A DNA stretch of 64,000 nucleotides from Rhizobium viscosum (lineage in GTDB: Bacteria; Pseudomonadota; Alphaproteobacteria; Rhizobiales; Rhizobiaceae): assembly GCF_014873945.1 (NCBI RefSeq), contig NZ_JADBEC010000001.1, positions 3,117,001 to 3,181,000 of the forward strand, given 5' to 3'. Made by a program: the position numbers and the translations under genes. Shown here one piece after another: positions 35,722 through 44,635 of this stretch. Position 1 is the first letter of the stretch, and each line of letters opens with the position of its first letter. The notes beneath the pieces are model-generated. The model was not told the origin of the DNA. It worked only from the letters and a program-made list of their open reading frames with translations, and made no database searches.

Positions 35722-36471
35722 TTAAGGTATCAGGTATGCTATTTTAGATATGTTTGAACAAATGTGATCCAAATCCTCCGCGGGTATGTCGAACTCGCAA
35801 CGCAACAATAAGTCACCTGAAATCATATCAAATCCTGCCAAATCGACCCCACTTATGCGCCAGGGACCAGCTTCAGGGGCCTTTAGCCTCGATGTCAGCG
35901 CTGACATTAGATCCGGATGGCGCGCTACTAAATCTTGCACTGCGGCGTCAGCTTTTTCAGCGATGTCATCATTTGCCCCGGAGTGAATCACGAGATCACT
36001 GCCGTCCAAAATGTAAGCACGGCCGAATCCGCCATTGAGGCTCGCCGATTGCGGGATGAGGCGGAAGAAACGGAAATCCGGAAAATCGATATAGAGATTC
36101 GCCTTTGGGTGACGGCTGAGGAAACGGGTGCGGATGCGCGCGTGAAGGGGTGTATTCCGCTCTACCTGTTCCGCACGGCATTGGGTGGTCAGTCGCGCAT
36201 GGGCAAGCGGATCCCCCTTGCCGGGCTCACCGGTCAGCAGCGAGGCTCTGGCATCGGCGGCGAGTGCTTTCGTGTGGGTCGAGAGCGCGGAAACGAGAAT
36301 GACCGGAACGCCGTCTATGTCGGTGCCGAGAAGAACCCGGCTTGCGAAGGGAAAGCCGGTTTCAGGATCTAGGACGGCGAGGGCCGCATAGCGGGCGGAG
36401 CGCAAGAGGGTGCGCGCAAGCTTGCGGGCCTCGTCGTCGGTTTCGCGAAGCGTAGAGGATGGCTCTTTCAT
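35722..36471 (-). CDS. hugZ: HugZ-family heme-utilisation protein (FMN-binding split barrel)
   Basis: A 249-residue protein with an N-terminal pyridoxamine-oxidase-like split barrel (RYAALAVLDPETGFPFASRVLL, VSALSTHTKALAADARASLL in two parts) and a C-terminal DUF2470-like region with DLAGFDMIS. This is the layout of HugZ/HutZ proteins, which bind and degrade heme to release iron. It lies directly upstream of the NolR-like gene on the same strand, 115 bases apart. No iron box was found at its start, although the heme receptor at 53479 has two. The start at 36471 is set by the conserved region; its ribosome site is weak. Confidence 0.82.
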   Translation of the reverse strand: MKEPSSTLRETDDEARKLARTLLRSARYAALAVLDPETGFPFASRVLLGTDIDGVPVILVSALSTHTKALAADARASLLTGEPGKGDPLAHARLTTQCRAEQVERNTPLHARIRTRFLSRHPKANLYIDFPDFRFFRLIPQSASLNGGFGRAYILDGSDLVIHSGANDDIAEKADAAVQDLVARHPDLMSALTSRLKAPEAGPWRISGVDLAGFDMISGDLLLRCEFDIPAEDLDHICSNISKIAYLIP

Positions 36472-36508
36472 ATCCGCTTTGTCGCAAAGCGGAGTGAGAG
36501 GATCAAGT

Positions 36509-37555
36509 CTATTCCTTCCGCCTGTGCCGTGTGAGGCCGGTGACGACATCCTGTGCCGAGATCGTGCCAACGATCTGGCCGTTGTCCACCACGCCGATAC
36601 TGCCCGGCTGCCGGGAGAGGGCATCGAGGACATCGACAAGCGGCGTCGTGGGGCGCGCGGTAGCGCTGACCGACATGCCGATTGCCGCATCGCCAAGTCC
36701 GGGCTGCATGACGTCGGAGGCCATCAGCATGTTGATCGGGTTCATGTTCTGCACGAAATCGGCGACATATTGATCGGCCGGGTTCTTGACGATCTCCTGC
36801 GGCGTTCCGCACTGGATGATGCGTCCGCCCTCCATGATCGCGATGCGATTGCCGATGCGGAAGGCCTCGTCGAGATCGTGGCTGACGAAGAGGATGGTCT
36901 TCTTCAGCCGCCGCTGAAATTCCAGCAACTCGTCCTGCAATCGCGTGCGGATCAGCGGATCGAGAGCGGAGAACGGCTCGTCCATCAGCAGGATCGGAGC
37001 GCCGGTGGCGAATGCGCGGGCAAGACCGACGCGCTGCTGCATGCCGCCGGAGAGTTCATTGACCTTACGGTCCGCCCATTTCGTCAGGTTGACGAGTTCG
37101 AGCTGCTCGCCGACCCGGCTCTTGCGCTCGGCTTCCCGCACACCCGAGAGTTCGAGGCCGAAACCGACATTCTCCGCAACGGTGCGCCAGGGAAGAAGGG
37201 CGAACTGCTGGAATACCATGGAGACCGTATGCGTGCGCAGGTCGCGCAGCGCCTTGGCGTTGCATTTGTAGGGGTTTACCGGCCCCGTTACCGTCGAAAC
37301 GGCGACCTCGCCGCGCACGACGGGCGCAAGCCCGTTGACAGCGCGCAGGAGCGTCGATTTGCCGGAGCCTGAAAGGCCCATCAGCACGAGGATTTCGCCT
37401 TCCTCGATGGTCAGCGAGGCATTGGCGACGCCAAGAACGAGACCCGTCTCAGCGCCGATCTCGTCGCGCGAGCGACCCTGGTCGACCATGGCGAGCCCAA
37501 TCTCCGGTCTGTCGCCGAAGATGATGTTGACGTCTCTGAAACTGACCGCGGTCAT
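36509..37555 (-). CDS. choV: Choline ABC transporter ATP-binding protein ChoV
   Basis: A 348-residue ATPase of the quaternary-amine transporter group. Walker A MGLSGSGKST, the FQQFALLPWRTV Q-loop typical of ProV/ChoV, signature LSGGMQQRVGLARA, Walker B ILLMDEPFSALD and a C-terminal CBS-like region (about 275-345) are visible. In Sinorhizobium ChoXWV is the high-affinity choline importer that feeds glycine-betaine and phosphatidylcholine synthesis. It overlaps choW by four bases as the last gene of the operon. Confidence 0.93.
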   Translation of the reverse strand: MTAVSFRDVNIIFGDRPEIGLAMVDQGRSRDEIGAETGLVLGVANASLTIEEGEILVLMGLSGSGKSTLLRAVNGLAPVVRGEVAVSTVTGPVNPYKCNAKALRDLRTHTVSMVFQQFALLPWRTVAENVGFGLELSGVREAERKSRVGEQLELVNLTKWADRKVNELSGGMQQRVGLARAFATGAPILLMDEPFSALDPLIRTRLQDELLEFQRRLKKTILFVSHDLDEAFRIGNRIAIMEGGRIIQCGTPQEIVKNPADQYVADFVQNMNPINMLMASDVMQPGLGDAAIGMSVSATARPTTPLVDVLDALSRQPGSIGVVDNGQIVGTISAQDVVTGLTRHRRKE

Positions 37556-38397
37556 GCGCCGTCTCCTTCACCTGCAGTGCGGAACATGCGGTCGAGAATG
37601 ATTGCCAGGATGACGATACAGAAACCGGCTTCAAAACCCTTGGCGATGTTGACGGTATTCAAGGCACGTACGACCGGCACGCCGAGACCGGGAGCGCCAA
37701 CGAGGGCAGCGATGACGACCATTGAGAGGGAGAGCATGATGGTCTGCGTCAGGCCGGCCATGATCTGCGGCGTTGCGAAGGGCAGTTCCACCTTGCGCAG
37801 GACCTGGATCGGCGTCGCACCGAAGGCGACGGCGGCTTCGACGAGGGAGGGGGGTGTCGAGATGATGCCGAGGCGGGTGAGACGAATGGGGGCGGGGATA
37901 GCGAAGATGACGGTTGCGATCAGGCCCGGCACCATGCCGAGGCCGAAAAGGATAAGGGCTGGAATGAGATAAACGAAGGTCGGAATGGTCTGCATGAGGT
38001 CCAGAACGGGCCGCATCGCGGCATAGATCCAGGCGCGGCGGGCAGCCGCAATGCCGAGCGGAATGCCGATCACCATGCTGACGAAAGTTGCGGCGAGCAC
38101 GAGCGCCAGCGTTTCCGTCGTCTCTTTCCAGTAGCCCTGGTTCATGATGAGCAGCAGCCCAAGACAGGTGAAGACCGCCACTGTAATCGACCGGCGCAGC
38201 CACCAGGCGAGGAGGCTGATGGCAAGGACGGCAATCAGCGGATTGGGCGTCTGCAGCACGAAAAGCAGGGCATTAATGACGTGCGACAACAGGGCGGAGA
38301 GTTGGTTGAAAAACCATTCGCCGTTCGTCGTCAGCCAGTCAACGAAGGTCTTGGCCCAGGGGCCAATGGGAATTTTAGCGTCGGTGATCCAATTCAC
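37552..38397 (-). CDS. choW: Choline ABC transporter permease ChoW
   Basis: A 281-residue inner-membrane permease of the ProW/OpuAB type with about six to seven helices. The N-terminal stretch TFVDWLTTNGEWFF and the EAA loop VEAAVAFGATPIQVLRKVELP are characteristic. Its end overlaps choV by four bases. It lies 77 bases after choX, with a terminator-like hairpin between them, which would make its expression lower than that of the binding protein. Confidence 0.93.
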   Translation of the reverse strand: MNWITDAKIPIGPWAKTFVDWLTTNGEWFFNQLSALLSHVINALLFVLQTPNPLIAVLAISLLAWWLRRSITVAVFTCLGLLLIMNQGYWKETTETLALVLAATFVSMVIGIPLGIAAARRAWIYAAMRPVLDLMQTIPTFVYLIPALILFGLGMVPGLIATVIFAIPAPIRLTRLGIISTPPSLVEAAVAFGATPIQVLRKVELPFATPQIMAGLTQTIMLSLSMVVIAALVGAPGLGVPVVRALNTVNIAKGFEAGFCIVILAIILDRMFRTAGEGDGA

Positions 38398-38442
38398 GAG
38401 GCGCGCCTGTCTTTTGAGAACAAAGATCGGGATGAAAACGAA

Positions 38443-38467
38443 AACGGGGCGGCAGATCCGCCCCGTT
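38443..38467 (-). terminator. Attenuating hairpin between choX and choW
   Basis: AACGGGGCGG (38443-38452) pairs with CCGCCCCGTT (38458-38467) around CAGAT. On the minus strand it is followed by TTCGTTTTC. It starts seven bases after the choX stop, so most transcripts may end here and a fraction continue into choWV. Confidence 0.75.
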
Positions 38468-38474
38468 CATTTCA

Positions 38475-39431
38475 TCAGAGGCCGAGGCCGGATTTGACGG
38501 CTGCAAGACCATCGCCGCTGCCGTCGCGCGTCTTGACGCCGGCAAGCCAGGGCTCGACCGTGGACGGATTGGCCTTCAGCCAATCGCCTGCTGCCTTTTC
38601 CGGATCTTCGCCGTCATTCAGGATCTTGTTCATGATCTCGTTCTCCATCTTCAGGGAGAACTTGAGGTTCTTGACCAGCGTCCCGACGTTCGGGCACTCG
38701 CTGAGATAGCCGGCACGCACGTTGGTATAGACTTCGGCGCCGCCGAAATTCGGTCCGAACGTGTCGTCGCCACCCGACAGATAGGTCATCTTGAAGTTGG
38801 TGTTCATCGGATGCGGTTCCCAGCCGAGGAAGACGATCGGCTTGCCTTCCTTCTCGGCGCGGGCGACCTGTGCCAGCATGCCCTGCTCGGAGGATTCGAC
38901 CAGTTCCATCTCCTTCATGCCGAAGGTGTTCTTGTCGATCATGTCGATGACGTGGCGGTTGCCGTCATTGCCGGGCTCGATGCCGTAGATCTTGCCATCG
39001 AGATCGCCCTTGTGAGCGGCGATATCCTTGAAGTCCTTGATGCCGAGTTCAGCACCCTTGGCATTTGTCGCCAGCGTGTACTTGGCGCCGACGAGGTTCG
39101 GCCCGTAGGACTCGACCGACTTGTCGTCGAGGTAGGGCTGGATATCCGCCTTCTGGGACTGCATCCAGTTGCCGAGGAAGACGTCGATGTCCTTGTTCTT
39201 CATTGAGGTATAGGTGACCGGCAAGGAGAGAACCTTGATGTCGGTCTCATAGCCGAGCTTCTTGAGGAGCAGGGAGGCGGTTGCCGTAGTCGACGTGACG
39301 TCCGTCCAGCCGATGTCCGAAAGATGGACGGTGGAGCAGCTTTCAGGGTCTGCGGAGAAGGCGGCGGTCGCAACGGAGAGAGCTGCGACTGCAGTTGCGG
39401 TAATGAGTTTGAATGCGCTTGTTGTTTTCAT
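38475..39431 (-). CDS. choX: Choline-binding periplasmic protein ChoX
   Basis: A 318-residue binding protein with a signal peptide (AVAALSVATAAFSADP). It belongs to the OpuAC/ProX-like group; CSTVHLSDIGWTDVTSTT near the start and DVFLGNWMQSQKADI match ChoX of Sinorhizobium meliloti, whose aromatic box binds choline and acetylcholine. A WEPHPMN stretch supplies another of the aromatic residues. It leads the choXWV operon. Upstream (39432-39664, before tdk) I found no clear regulator site. Confidence 0.93.
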   Translation of the reverse strand: MKTTSAFKLITATAVAALSVATAAFSADPESCSTVHLSDIGWTDVTSTTATASLLLKKLGYETDIKVLSLPVTYTSMKNKDIDVFLGNWMQSQKADIQPYLDDKSVESYGPNLVGAKYTLATNAKGAELGIKDFKDIAAHKGDLDGKIYGIEPGNDGNRHVIDMIDKNTFGMKEMELVESSEQGMLAQVARAEKEGKPIVFLGWEPHPMNTNFKMTYLSGGDDTFGPNFGGAEVYTNVRAGYLSECPNVGTLVKNLKFSLKMENEIMNKILNDGEDPEKAAGDWLKANPSTVEPWLAGVKTRDGSGDGLAAVKSGLGL

Positions 39432-39664
39432 TTTAGACTCCCAGTCTTACGTTCCCAAGCCAACCATCAATAGACCAGTTTTACAAGCGATCTCGGCGCG
39501 TTTGCGGCGTTCCGGACTATGTGATTGCGACGTGCCGCATTTTGGGAAAGCCTGAATTGTAAGGCTTTTGACGGTTTCGATGCCTGGATTTCCTGTGACT
39601 ATCGATTTGTCGGGGCTTTTCTTTGCGTTCTCCAGCTTTCAAGAAGCCAGATAAGGAGAATTCG

Positions 39665-40267
39665 ATGGCAAAACTCTATTTCAACTACTCGACGATGAAT
39701 GCCGGCAAGTCGACCATGCTGCTGCAGGCCTCCTACAATTACCAGGAGCGCGGCATGCGCACGGTTCTCTTGATCGCGGCCTTCGACGATCGGGTGGGGC
39801 GCGGCATCATCGGTTCACGTATCGGGCTCGAAGCGGAGGCCATCCCCTTCGAAAGCGACAGTGATCTCTATGCGCTGGTCCGGAAACTCAGCAGTGAAGG
39901 ACAGGCGATCTCCTGCGTGTTCGTCGACGAAGCGCATTTCATGACGCCAGATCATATCTGGCAGCTTGCTCGCGTAGTCGACAGGCTCGGCATCCCCGTG
40001 ATGGTCTACGGCCTGAGAACGGATTTCCAGGGCAAGCTCTTCCCGGCCTCGCAGGAACTGCTGGCGATTGCCGACGAGATGCGGGAAGTGCGGACCATCT
40101 GCCATTGCGGGCGCAAGGCCACCATGGTCGTGCGGCTCGATGCCGAGGGCAAGGTACTGCACGAAGGCGCGCAGATCGATGTCGGCGGGAACGAGAAATA
40201 TGTTTCGTTGTGTCGCCGTCATTGGGATGATGCAATGAATGGCGAATGGATTGCCGAGCCGGTCTAA
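39665..40267 (+). CDS. tdk: Thymidine kinase
   Basis: A 200-residue type II thymidine kinase, phosphorylating thymidine to dTMP in the salvage pathway. It has the P-loop MNAGKSTMLLQ (residues about 11-21), the FVDEAHFM Walker B, the YGLRTDFQGKLFPAS lasso region and two pairs of zinc ligands (CHCG and the later LCRRH). AAGGAGA precedes the ATG at 39665. It is close in sequence type to enterobacterial Tdk. It is followed after 21 bases by an uncharacterised gene that may share its transcript. Confidence 0.95.
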   Translation: MAKLYFNYSTMNAGKSTMLLQASYNYQERGMRTVLLIAAFDDRVGRGIIGSRIGLEAEAIPFESDSDLYALVRKLSSEGQAISCVFVDEAHFMTPDHIWQLARVVDRLGIPVMVYGLRTDFQGKLFPASQELLAIADEMREVRTICHCGRKATMVVRLDAEGKVLHEGAQIDVGGNEKYVSLCRRHWDDAMNGEWIAEPV

Positions 40268-40288
40268 ACGGATCGACCCCTGTTTTCT

Positions 40289-41413
40289 TTGGTGCAGCAA
40301 CTGAATAATCTGGAAGACGGAGATTCCTGGGAGTGCCCGGTGCGCAAAAGCCCGCCTTTCGATAGCCAGTATGATGCCGCCCGTGACCTTGCCGAGGCCA
40401 TGGCCGGCGAGGCCGATTATTGTGCCGCCTGCATCACAAGTTTCGATGGTGACGAGTCGCGCTCATCCGACGAGATTTTCCTGGAGCAGAATCCGCGCTT
40501 CCAGGCCTTCTTGAACGACAGTGCCACGCTCGATGTGCTGCTTGCGGAACTCGTCTTCTCCCTCGACCGGCTGACATCAAAGGTTTCGGCCGATCTCGAC
40601 AGTTTTCGCGGGCTGACGCGGCGCGAAAAGATGGCCGGGTGGTTCTCCCGACAGCGCATGTGGCGCATGCATAGCGCGCGGGTGCGTGAGGCGCCGGTCG
40701 TGGAACAACTACTCGATCTCTTGACGAAATCCGATCTTCTGGCGACGCTGCTTAAAGGCCAGAGGCGGTCTCTTGTCGAGCGTCACAAGAGCGCCGAATT
40801 GAGCCTCATCGGCATTGTCGAGCACCGGCGGCGGCTTGTCGACGAGATCGACATTGCACGGATGCGGATGAAGGAGCTCAACGCCAAGGCCCTGAACACG
40901 CAGGGGCGCATTGGCGTCTATGGCAACAAGGCGCACTGGGAGCAGATGGAGGCGGAGCGCCTGGCGTTGAAGGCGGAGGCCGAGCGCATTTCCGTCGAGG
41001 AACATGCGATGCGCGACGAGAGCCAGCGGCGCGAACGCTTCATCAGCATGTTCCAGGCCTTCGTCGACAGGCTGAACGGGCGCATTTCCGGCTGCAACGT
41101 GCTTATCCGCAAGCTTTCGGTCGATACCGAGGAGCGGCTCATCATTTATCAGGCGCAGGTCGATACCGACCGTCCAGGCATGAAGGTGAGGATCAAACCG
41201 GAGCTTTTCCCTGAGATCGCCGCATCTATCGCGCTTTTCGAAAAGGGCATGCTGGTGCCCCAGGATCTGGTCCAGCGGAAGAGCCGTGCAGACCAGGAAT
41301 TTGCCCGGAAATTTCCTGCTTATGCCGAGGAGCCCTCGGAGGCGCCACTGATCGATGTGGTGCGAAAATCTCCCATGTTCGGGCTCGGATTCCTCCGTTC
41401 GCTGCGCTCCTGA
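40289..41413 (+). CDS. Uncharacterised coiled-coil protein
   Basis: I do not recognise this 374-residue protein. It has no signal peptide and no membrane helix. Residues about 170-260 are strongly charged and helical (HRRRLVDEIDIARMRMKELN, then QMEAERLALKAEAERISVEE), so a coiled coil is likely. An early DYCAAC motif holds two cysteines. The start is uncertain: TTG 40289 opens the frame without a ribosome site, while GTG 40340 follows GGGAG by seven bases and would give 357 residues. Its place between tdk and a DUF2333 gene, all on one strand, suggests a shared transcript. It is a real gene by length and codon use. Confidence 0.6.
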   Translation: MVQQLNNLEDGDSWECPVRKSPPFDSQYDAARDLAEAMAGEADYCAACITSFDGDESRSSDEIFLEQNPRFQAFLNDSATLDVLLAELVFSLDRLTSKVSADLDSFRGLTRREKMAGWFSRQRMWRMHSARVREAPVVEQLLDLLTKSDLLATLLKGQRRSLVERHKSAELSLIGIVEHRRRLVDEIDIARMRMKELNAKALNTQGRIGVYGNKAHWEQMEAERLALKAEAERISVEEHAMRDESQRRERFISMFQAFVDRLNGRISGCNVLIRKLSVDTEERLIIYQAQVDTDRPGMKVRIKPELFPEIAASIALFEKGMLVPQDLVQRKSRADQEFARKFPAYAEEPSEAPLIDVVRKSPMFGLGFLRSLRS

Positions 41414-41565
41414 CGGGGCGGCGAGGGAAGGTGCATCCGATCTATCGTGTCTGGCTCGCGCACCGTTTGTCCGAAATATCCTTGTCTGTTGTTGTACTTG
41501 GGCGATTGAGCGCATATGTGGAGGGAAAGGATATCCCTGTTTTCGCCGCCTGACAGGAGACGACG

Positions 41566-42687
41566 ATGTTTGACCGGATTGCCGGTTTTTTCAGACTGAT
41601 CGGCCAGACGATCAGCCGCTGGGTTCGCCTTTTTGCCGCATGGGCCATCTGGCCATTCATGGCCGCGCACGGATGGTATGCGCGCCGGACCTGGGTGATC
41701 CGGCTGCCGATCATCGCGTTTCTGGCACTGCTCGTCGTGCTCTATGGCTATTTCATCTGGCAGACGCAGGTCTGGTCGAATTTCAACACTGCTTTCGTCG
41801 ATCAGTATCGCCTCTCGGATCGCAAGGTGCCGGCAGGGCAGGAAATTCCGGCGACCGACGGGACTGCTGCAAAGACCTGCCAGCGCTCGGCGATCGTCGA
41901 TGTCGCGGCCGATCTGACGGATTTCAACGTCAACCAAAATGCCTGGATATCGTCGATGCTGCTCTACAAGATGGGCTTCTTCGGCATCGATTGGGATCAC
42001 ACGCCCTTCCTTGACAACAAGGCATCGTTCCAGCGCGGTATCAATCAGGCCGTCCGCCGCACTTCCGTGGAGCTTGTGGATACGCTGGGGCGCGTGCGCG
42101 GCACGTCAGGTATCAACAACGACCTGCAAAGCGCGCGCGGCAATCTGCAGTTCGATGAATTTAGCTGGTATTTCGGCCTCCGTCCTTTTGGACCGAAGAC
42201 GCCGACGCCGGCCTATTATCGCGCGGCGATCAACAGTCTGCGGAAATTCAATACCGATCTCGCCGGCTGCAATGCGGTCTTCGATGGCCGCGCCGACAAC
42301 CTTATTCAGTTCATCGACCGTATCGCCAACGATCTCGGCAGCACCTCCGACATGCTGGCCGAGCGCTCAGAAAACCATAATCGCGGCTGGTTTGACACGC
42401 GTGCCGATGATCGCTTCTGGTTCGCCTATGGCCAGCTCTACGCCTATTACGCGATTCTTTCGGCGGCGCAGGCGGATTTCTCTCAGGTTGTGTCGGAGCG
42501 AAACCTCGGGGCGATCTGGACCGGCACGACACGGCAATTCCAGGCAGCACTTCGCATCCAGCCGGCAATTATTTCCAACGGACGAGAGGATGGCTGGATC
42601 ATGCCGAGCCACCTCGCCACGATGGGCTTCTACATATTGAGGGTGCGATCGAACCTCGTTGAAATTCGCTCGGTGCTGGACCGTTAA
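41566..42687 (+). CDS. DUF2333 family membrane-anchored protein
   Basis: A 373-residue protein with one membrane helix at about residues 45-67 (IRLPIIAFLALLVVLYGYF region) and a large periplasmic domain. Conserved parts are DFNVNQNAWISSMLLYKMGFFG, WDHTPFLDNKASFQRGINQA in pieces, and a FAYGQLYAYYAILSAA helix. It matches the DUF2333 family of proteobacterial envelope proteins of unknown role. AGGAG lies before the ATG. Its last four bases overlap the end of the converging PAS gene. No function can be given. Confidence 0.8.
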   Translation: MFDRIAGFFRLIGQTISRWVRLFAAWAIWPFMAAHGWYARRTWVIRLPIIAFLALLVVLYGYFIWQTQVWSNFNTAFVDQYRLSDRKVPAGQEIPATDGTAAKTCQRSAIVDVAADLTDFNVNQNAWISSMLLYKMGFFGIDWDHTPFLDNKASFQRGINQAVRRTSVELVDTLGRVRGTSGINNDLQSARGNLQFDEFSWYFGLRPFGPKTPTPAYYRAAINSLRKFNTDLAGCNAVFDGRADNLIQFIDRIANDLGSTSDMLAERSENHNRGWFDTRADDRFWFAYGQLYAYYAILSAAQADFSQVVSERNLGAIWTGTTRQFQAALRIQPAIISNGREDGWIMPSHLATMGFYILRVRSNLVEIRSVLDR

Positions 42688-43145
42688 GCCGGAGTGCCGC
42701 CGTCCTCGAAGCCGACGATGCGCAGTTTCTCGACGAATTCATAGGTGATACCGACGATACCGCCGCCGCTGGCGTCGTCGCGGAACTTGCCGACGGAGCG
42801 CACCATCTTGTAGCCGCCGAGCCCGTTGTCGACGCGATAGACGTAGTGGAAGCCGACACGGTGGAGGCTCGCCTGCTCGAAGGTTTCGGCAATCAGCAAC
42901 CGGTCTTCCTCATGAATGCGCGACATGAGTTCGGTCAGATTCACCGGTCCTTCGCTGTAGGGAAGATCGAAGATCTGGTGTACGTCTTCGCTGGCGAAGA
43001 AATGCCCCGTCTCGAGATTCATCCGCCAGAAGCCAAAGAGGCGATAGGCGGCGAACATTGTTAACGCTTCGGCATCGGTAATTCCGATGTGGGCACGGGA
43101 TTGCAGCCGATGTTCGACGGCCGGCTGTTCGAAACGAAGAGGCAC
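42684..43145 (-). CDS. Short PAS-domain protein
   Basis: A 153-residue soluble protein made up almost wholly of one PAS fold (FGFWRMNLETGHFFASEDVHQIFDLP, in parts, then IHEEDRLLIAETFEQA and YRVDNGLGGYKMVRSVGKF). No output domain follows. It lies directly downstream of a LuxR-type regulator on the same strand with a 45-base gap, so it may act with that regulator as a separate sensory module. The first 25 residues are not conserved and a later start is possible. It is similar in design to the PAS protein at 7972-8502. Confidence 0.75.
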   Translation of the reverse strand: MPLRFEQPAVEHRLQSRAHIGITDAEALTMFAAYRLFGFWRMNLETGHFFASEDVHQIFDLPYSEGPVNLTELMSRIHEEDRLLIAETFEQASLHRVGFHYVYRVDNGLGGYKMVRSVGKFRDDASGGGIVGITYEFVEKLRIVGFEDGGTPA

Positions 43146-43190
43146 GGTTTCCCCCTAATTGGGATGACGCGCTGATTCTCTTCTGATTCC

Positions 43191-43916
43191 TCAGTTGATC
43201 AGCTTCAATCGGATGGCTTTAGCTACCAACTGGGTGCGGTTGACGCAATCGAGTTTTTTAATTGCGTTGGTCATATAGGCATTTACCGTGTGATCCGAGA
43301 GCGCCAGGATCTGGCCGATCTCGATCGAGGTCTTGCCCTGCGCCGTCCACCGCACGACCTCGAGCTCGCGGGCCGAGAGCGCGCTATGGGTACTCTCTTC
43401 ATTACGCTTGACGCTGTTGTAGGTGTCGACGGCGTGGAGAACGATCATCGCGAGTTCATTGATCTCGCTCTGACCAAGGGATGCGCGTTCACCGCCGAAC
43501 CAGAAGACGAGGCGTTGTCCATCGCCGGAATTGATCGGCATGGCGATGCCGGCGCTCAGACCGTGCTGCAGCATCAAGTTTCTAATGCCGGCGGGGAAAG
43601 CCTGGGAATGGCCGGGATCGTTAAGATGCCAGACCTGCGGTACGGCTGATTCCCTCATGCGCGCGGCAAAGGGACAGGCGCGCAGCATATGCGCGCGATC
43701 GAAATCCTTGATGTAGGAAACCGGCAGCGAGCTCTCGATGATCAGCGGCTTGAGCAGCAAATCTTCTATCGTCGGCGCGTTCAGCAGAGTGGCGTGCTCG
43801 AAACCGAAAGCAGCCGCCACCCTTCCAAGCGCCTGTGCGAACAGGCCGCGCGTGCGCGCCACTGCCAGCTCGCCCGATAGCAATGACTGCCTTTCAGAGG
43901 TAGTCATGTAAGACAT
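43191..43916 (-). CDS. LuxR-family regulator with autoinducer-binding-like domain (LuxR solo)
   Basis: A 241-residue protein with an N-terminal domain of the autoinducer-binding type and a C-terminal LuxR HTH (ALSARELEVVRWTAQGKTSIEIGQ, in parts, then SDHTVNAYMTNAIKKLDCVNR). No luxI-type synthase lies in the window. In the ligand pocket the usual W-x3-Y and DP residues are not kept: the matching region reads YIKDFDRAHMLRACP, with CP in place of DP. Binding of a normal acyl-homoserine lactone is therefore doubtful. The ATG at 43916 is favoured over the TTG at 43931 by a GGGGG run nine bases upstream. Confidence 0.85.
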   Translation of the reverse strand: MSYMTTSERQSLLSGELAVARTRGLFAQALGRVAAAFGFEHATLLNAPTIEDLLLKPLIIESSLPVSYIKDFDRAHMLRACPFAARMRESAVPQVWHLNDPGHSQAFPAGIRNLMLQHGLSAGIAMPINSGDGQRLVFWFGGERASLGQSEINELAMIVLHAVDTYNSVKRNEESTHSALSARELEVVRWTAQGKTSIEIGQILALSDHTVNAYMTNAIKKLDCVNRTQLVAKAIRLKLIN

Positions 43917-44061
43917 TATACGCCCCCGCAAGTCCCCATGTTACCGCTATCAAATACATAAATCCGCCTGCATGCTAGCCCCAATTGACTTAGCACACGC
44001 TGATTAATTCATTTTGTGAAAAATTAACCAGATGAAAAACGCCCTTGAGTTGATTTTCGGG

Positions 44062-44523
44062 CTATACGGGTAGAAGGGCTGTGCCTTTTACCTCCTCCAT
44101 AACCGCATAGGTATGCGTTTCGCGGACGCCGGGCAGGGGAAGAATCACCTCCGAGAGAAACTGGCGATAAGCTTCCATCCCCGCCATGCGCGCCTTCACA
44201 AGATAGTCAAAGCCTCCTGCGACCATATGACATTCCATGACGTCGTCGCTGCGTTTTACTGCCGCAGCAAAGGCATCGAAAACGTCAGGCGTGGTACGAT
44301 CGAGCTTCACCTGTACGAAGACGAGGAGATTGCGGCCGAGTTTCTCCGGCGAAAGGATTGCCATATAGCCCGTGATATAACCGTCTCGGGTCAGGCGCTT
44401 GACGCGCTCGGCGGTGGCCGTGGGTGACAGATTGACGCGTTCGGCGAGCTCTATGTTGGAAAGCCGTCCTTCCTTTTGCAGCGCACGGAGAATCTTGCGG
44501 TCGAGACGGTCGAGCTCTTTCAT
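44062..44523 (-). CDS. putR: Lrp/AsnC-family regulator PutR
   Basis: A 153-residue Lrp-type regulator: N-terminal HTH (LDRKILRALQKEGRLSNIEL, then NLSPTATAERVKRL) and a C-terminal RAM ligand domain with VMECHMVAGGFDYLVK. It is divergent from putA across 112 bases, the arrangement of PutR in Agrobacterium and Rhodobacter, where it activates putA in response to proline and represses itself. The start at 44523 is set by the family N-terminus MKELDRLDRKI. Confidence 0.92.
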   Translation of the reverse strand: MKELDRLDRKILRALQKEGRLSNIELAERVNLSPTATAERVKRLTRDGYITGYMAILSPEKLGRNLLVFVQVKLDRTTPDVFDAFAAAVKRSDDVMECHMVAGGFDYLVKARMAGMEAYRQFLSEVILPLPGVRETHTYAVMEEVKGTALLPV

Positions 44524-44635
44524 TTTTCGCGGCCTTTCAGGCGGTGGGTAGGCGAAGATCGTGTTGGTCGGCCTCAGTTTAGTGAAAAACACCACGAATG
44601 AACAGCTATGTTGCCGAAATCACGGAGAACACTTC

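Noticed and set aside
36471..36508. Iron box at hugZ
   Set aside because: A TGA and a TCA occur but only five bases apart, not nine, so this is not an iron-responsive operator.
43191..43916. Complete quorum-sensing pair
   Set aside because: No acyl-homoserine-lactone synthase gene is present anywhere in the window, and the ligand-pocket residues are altered.
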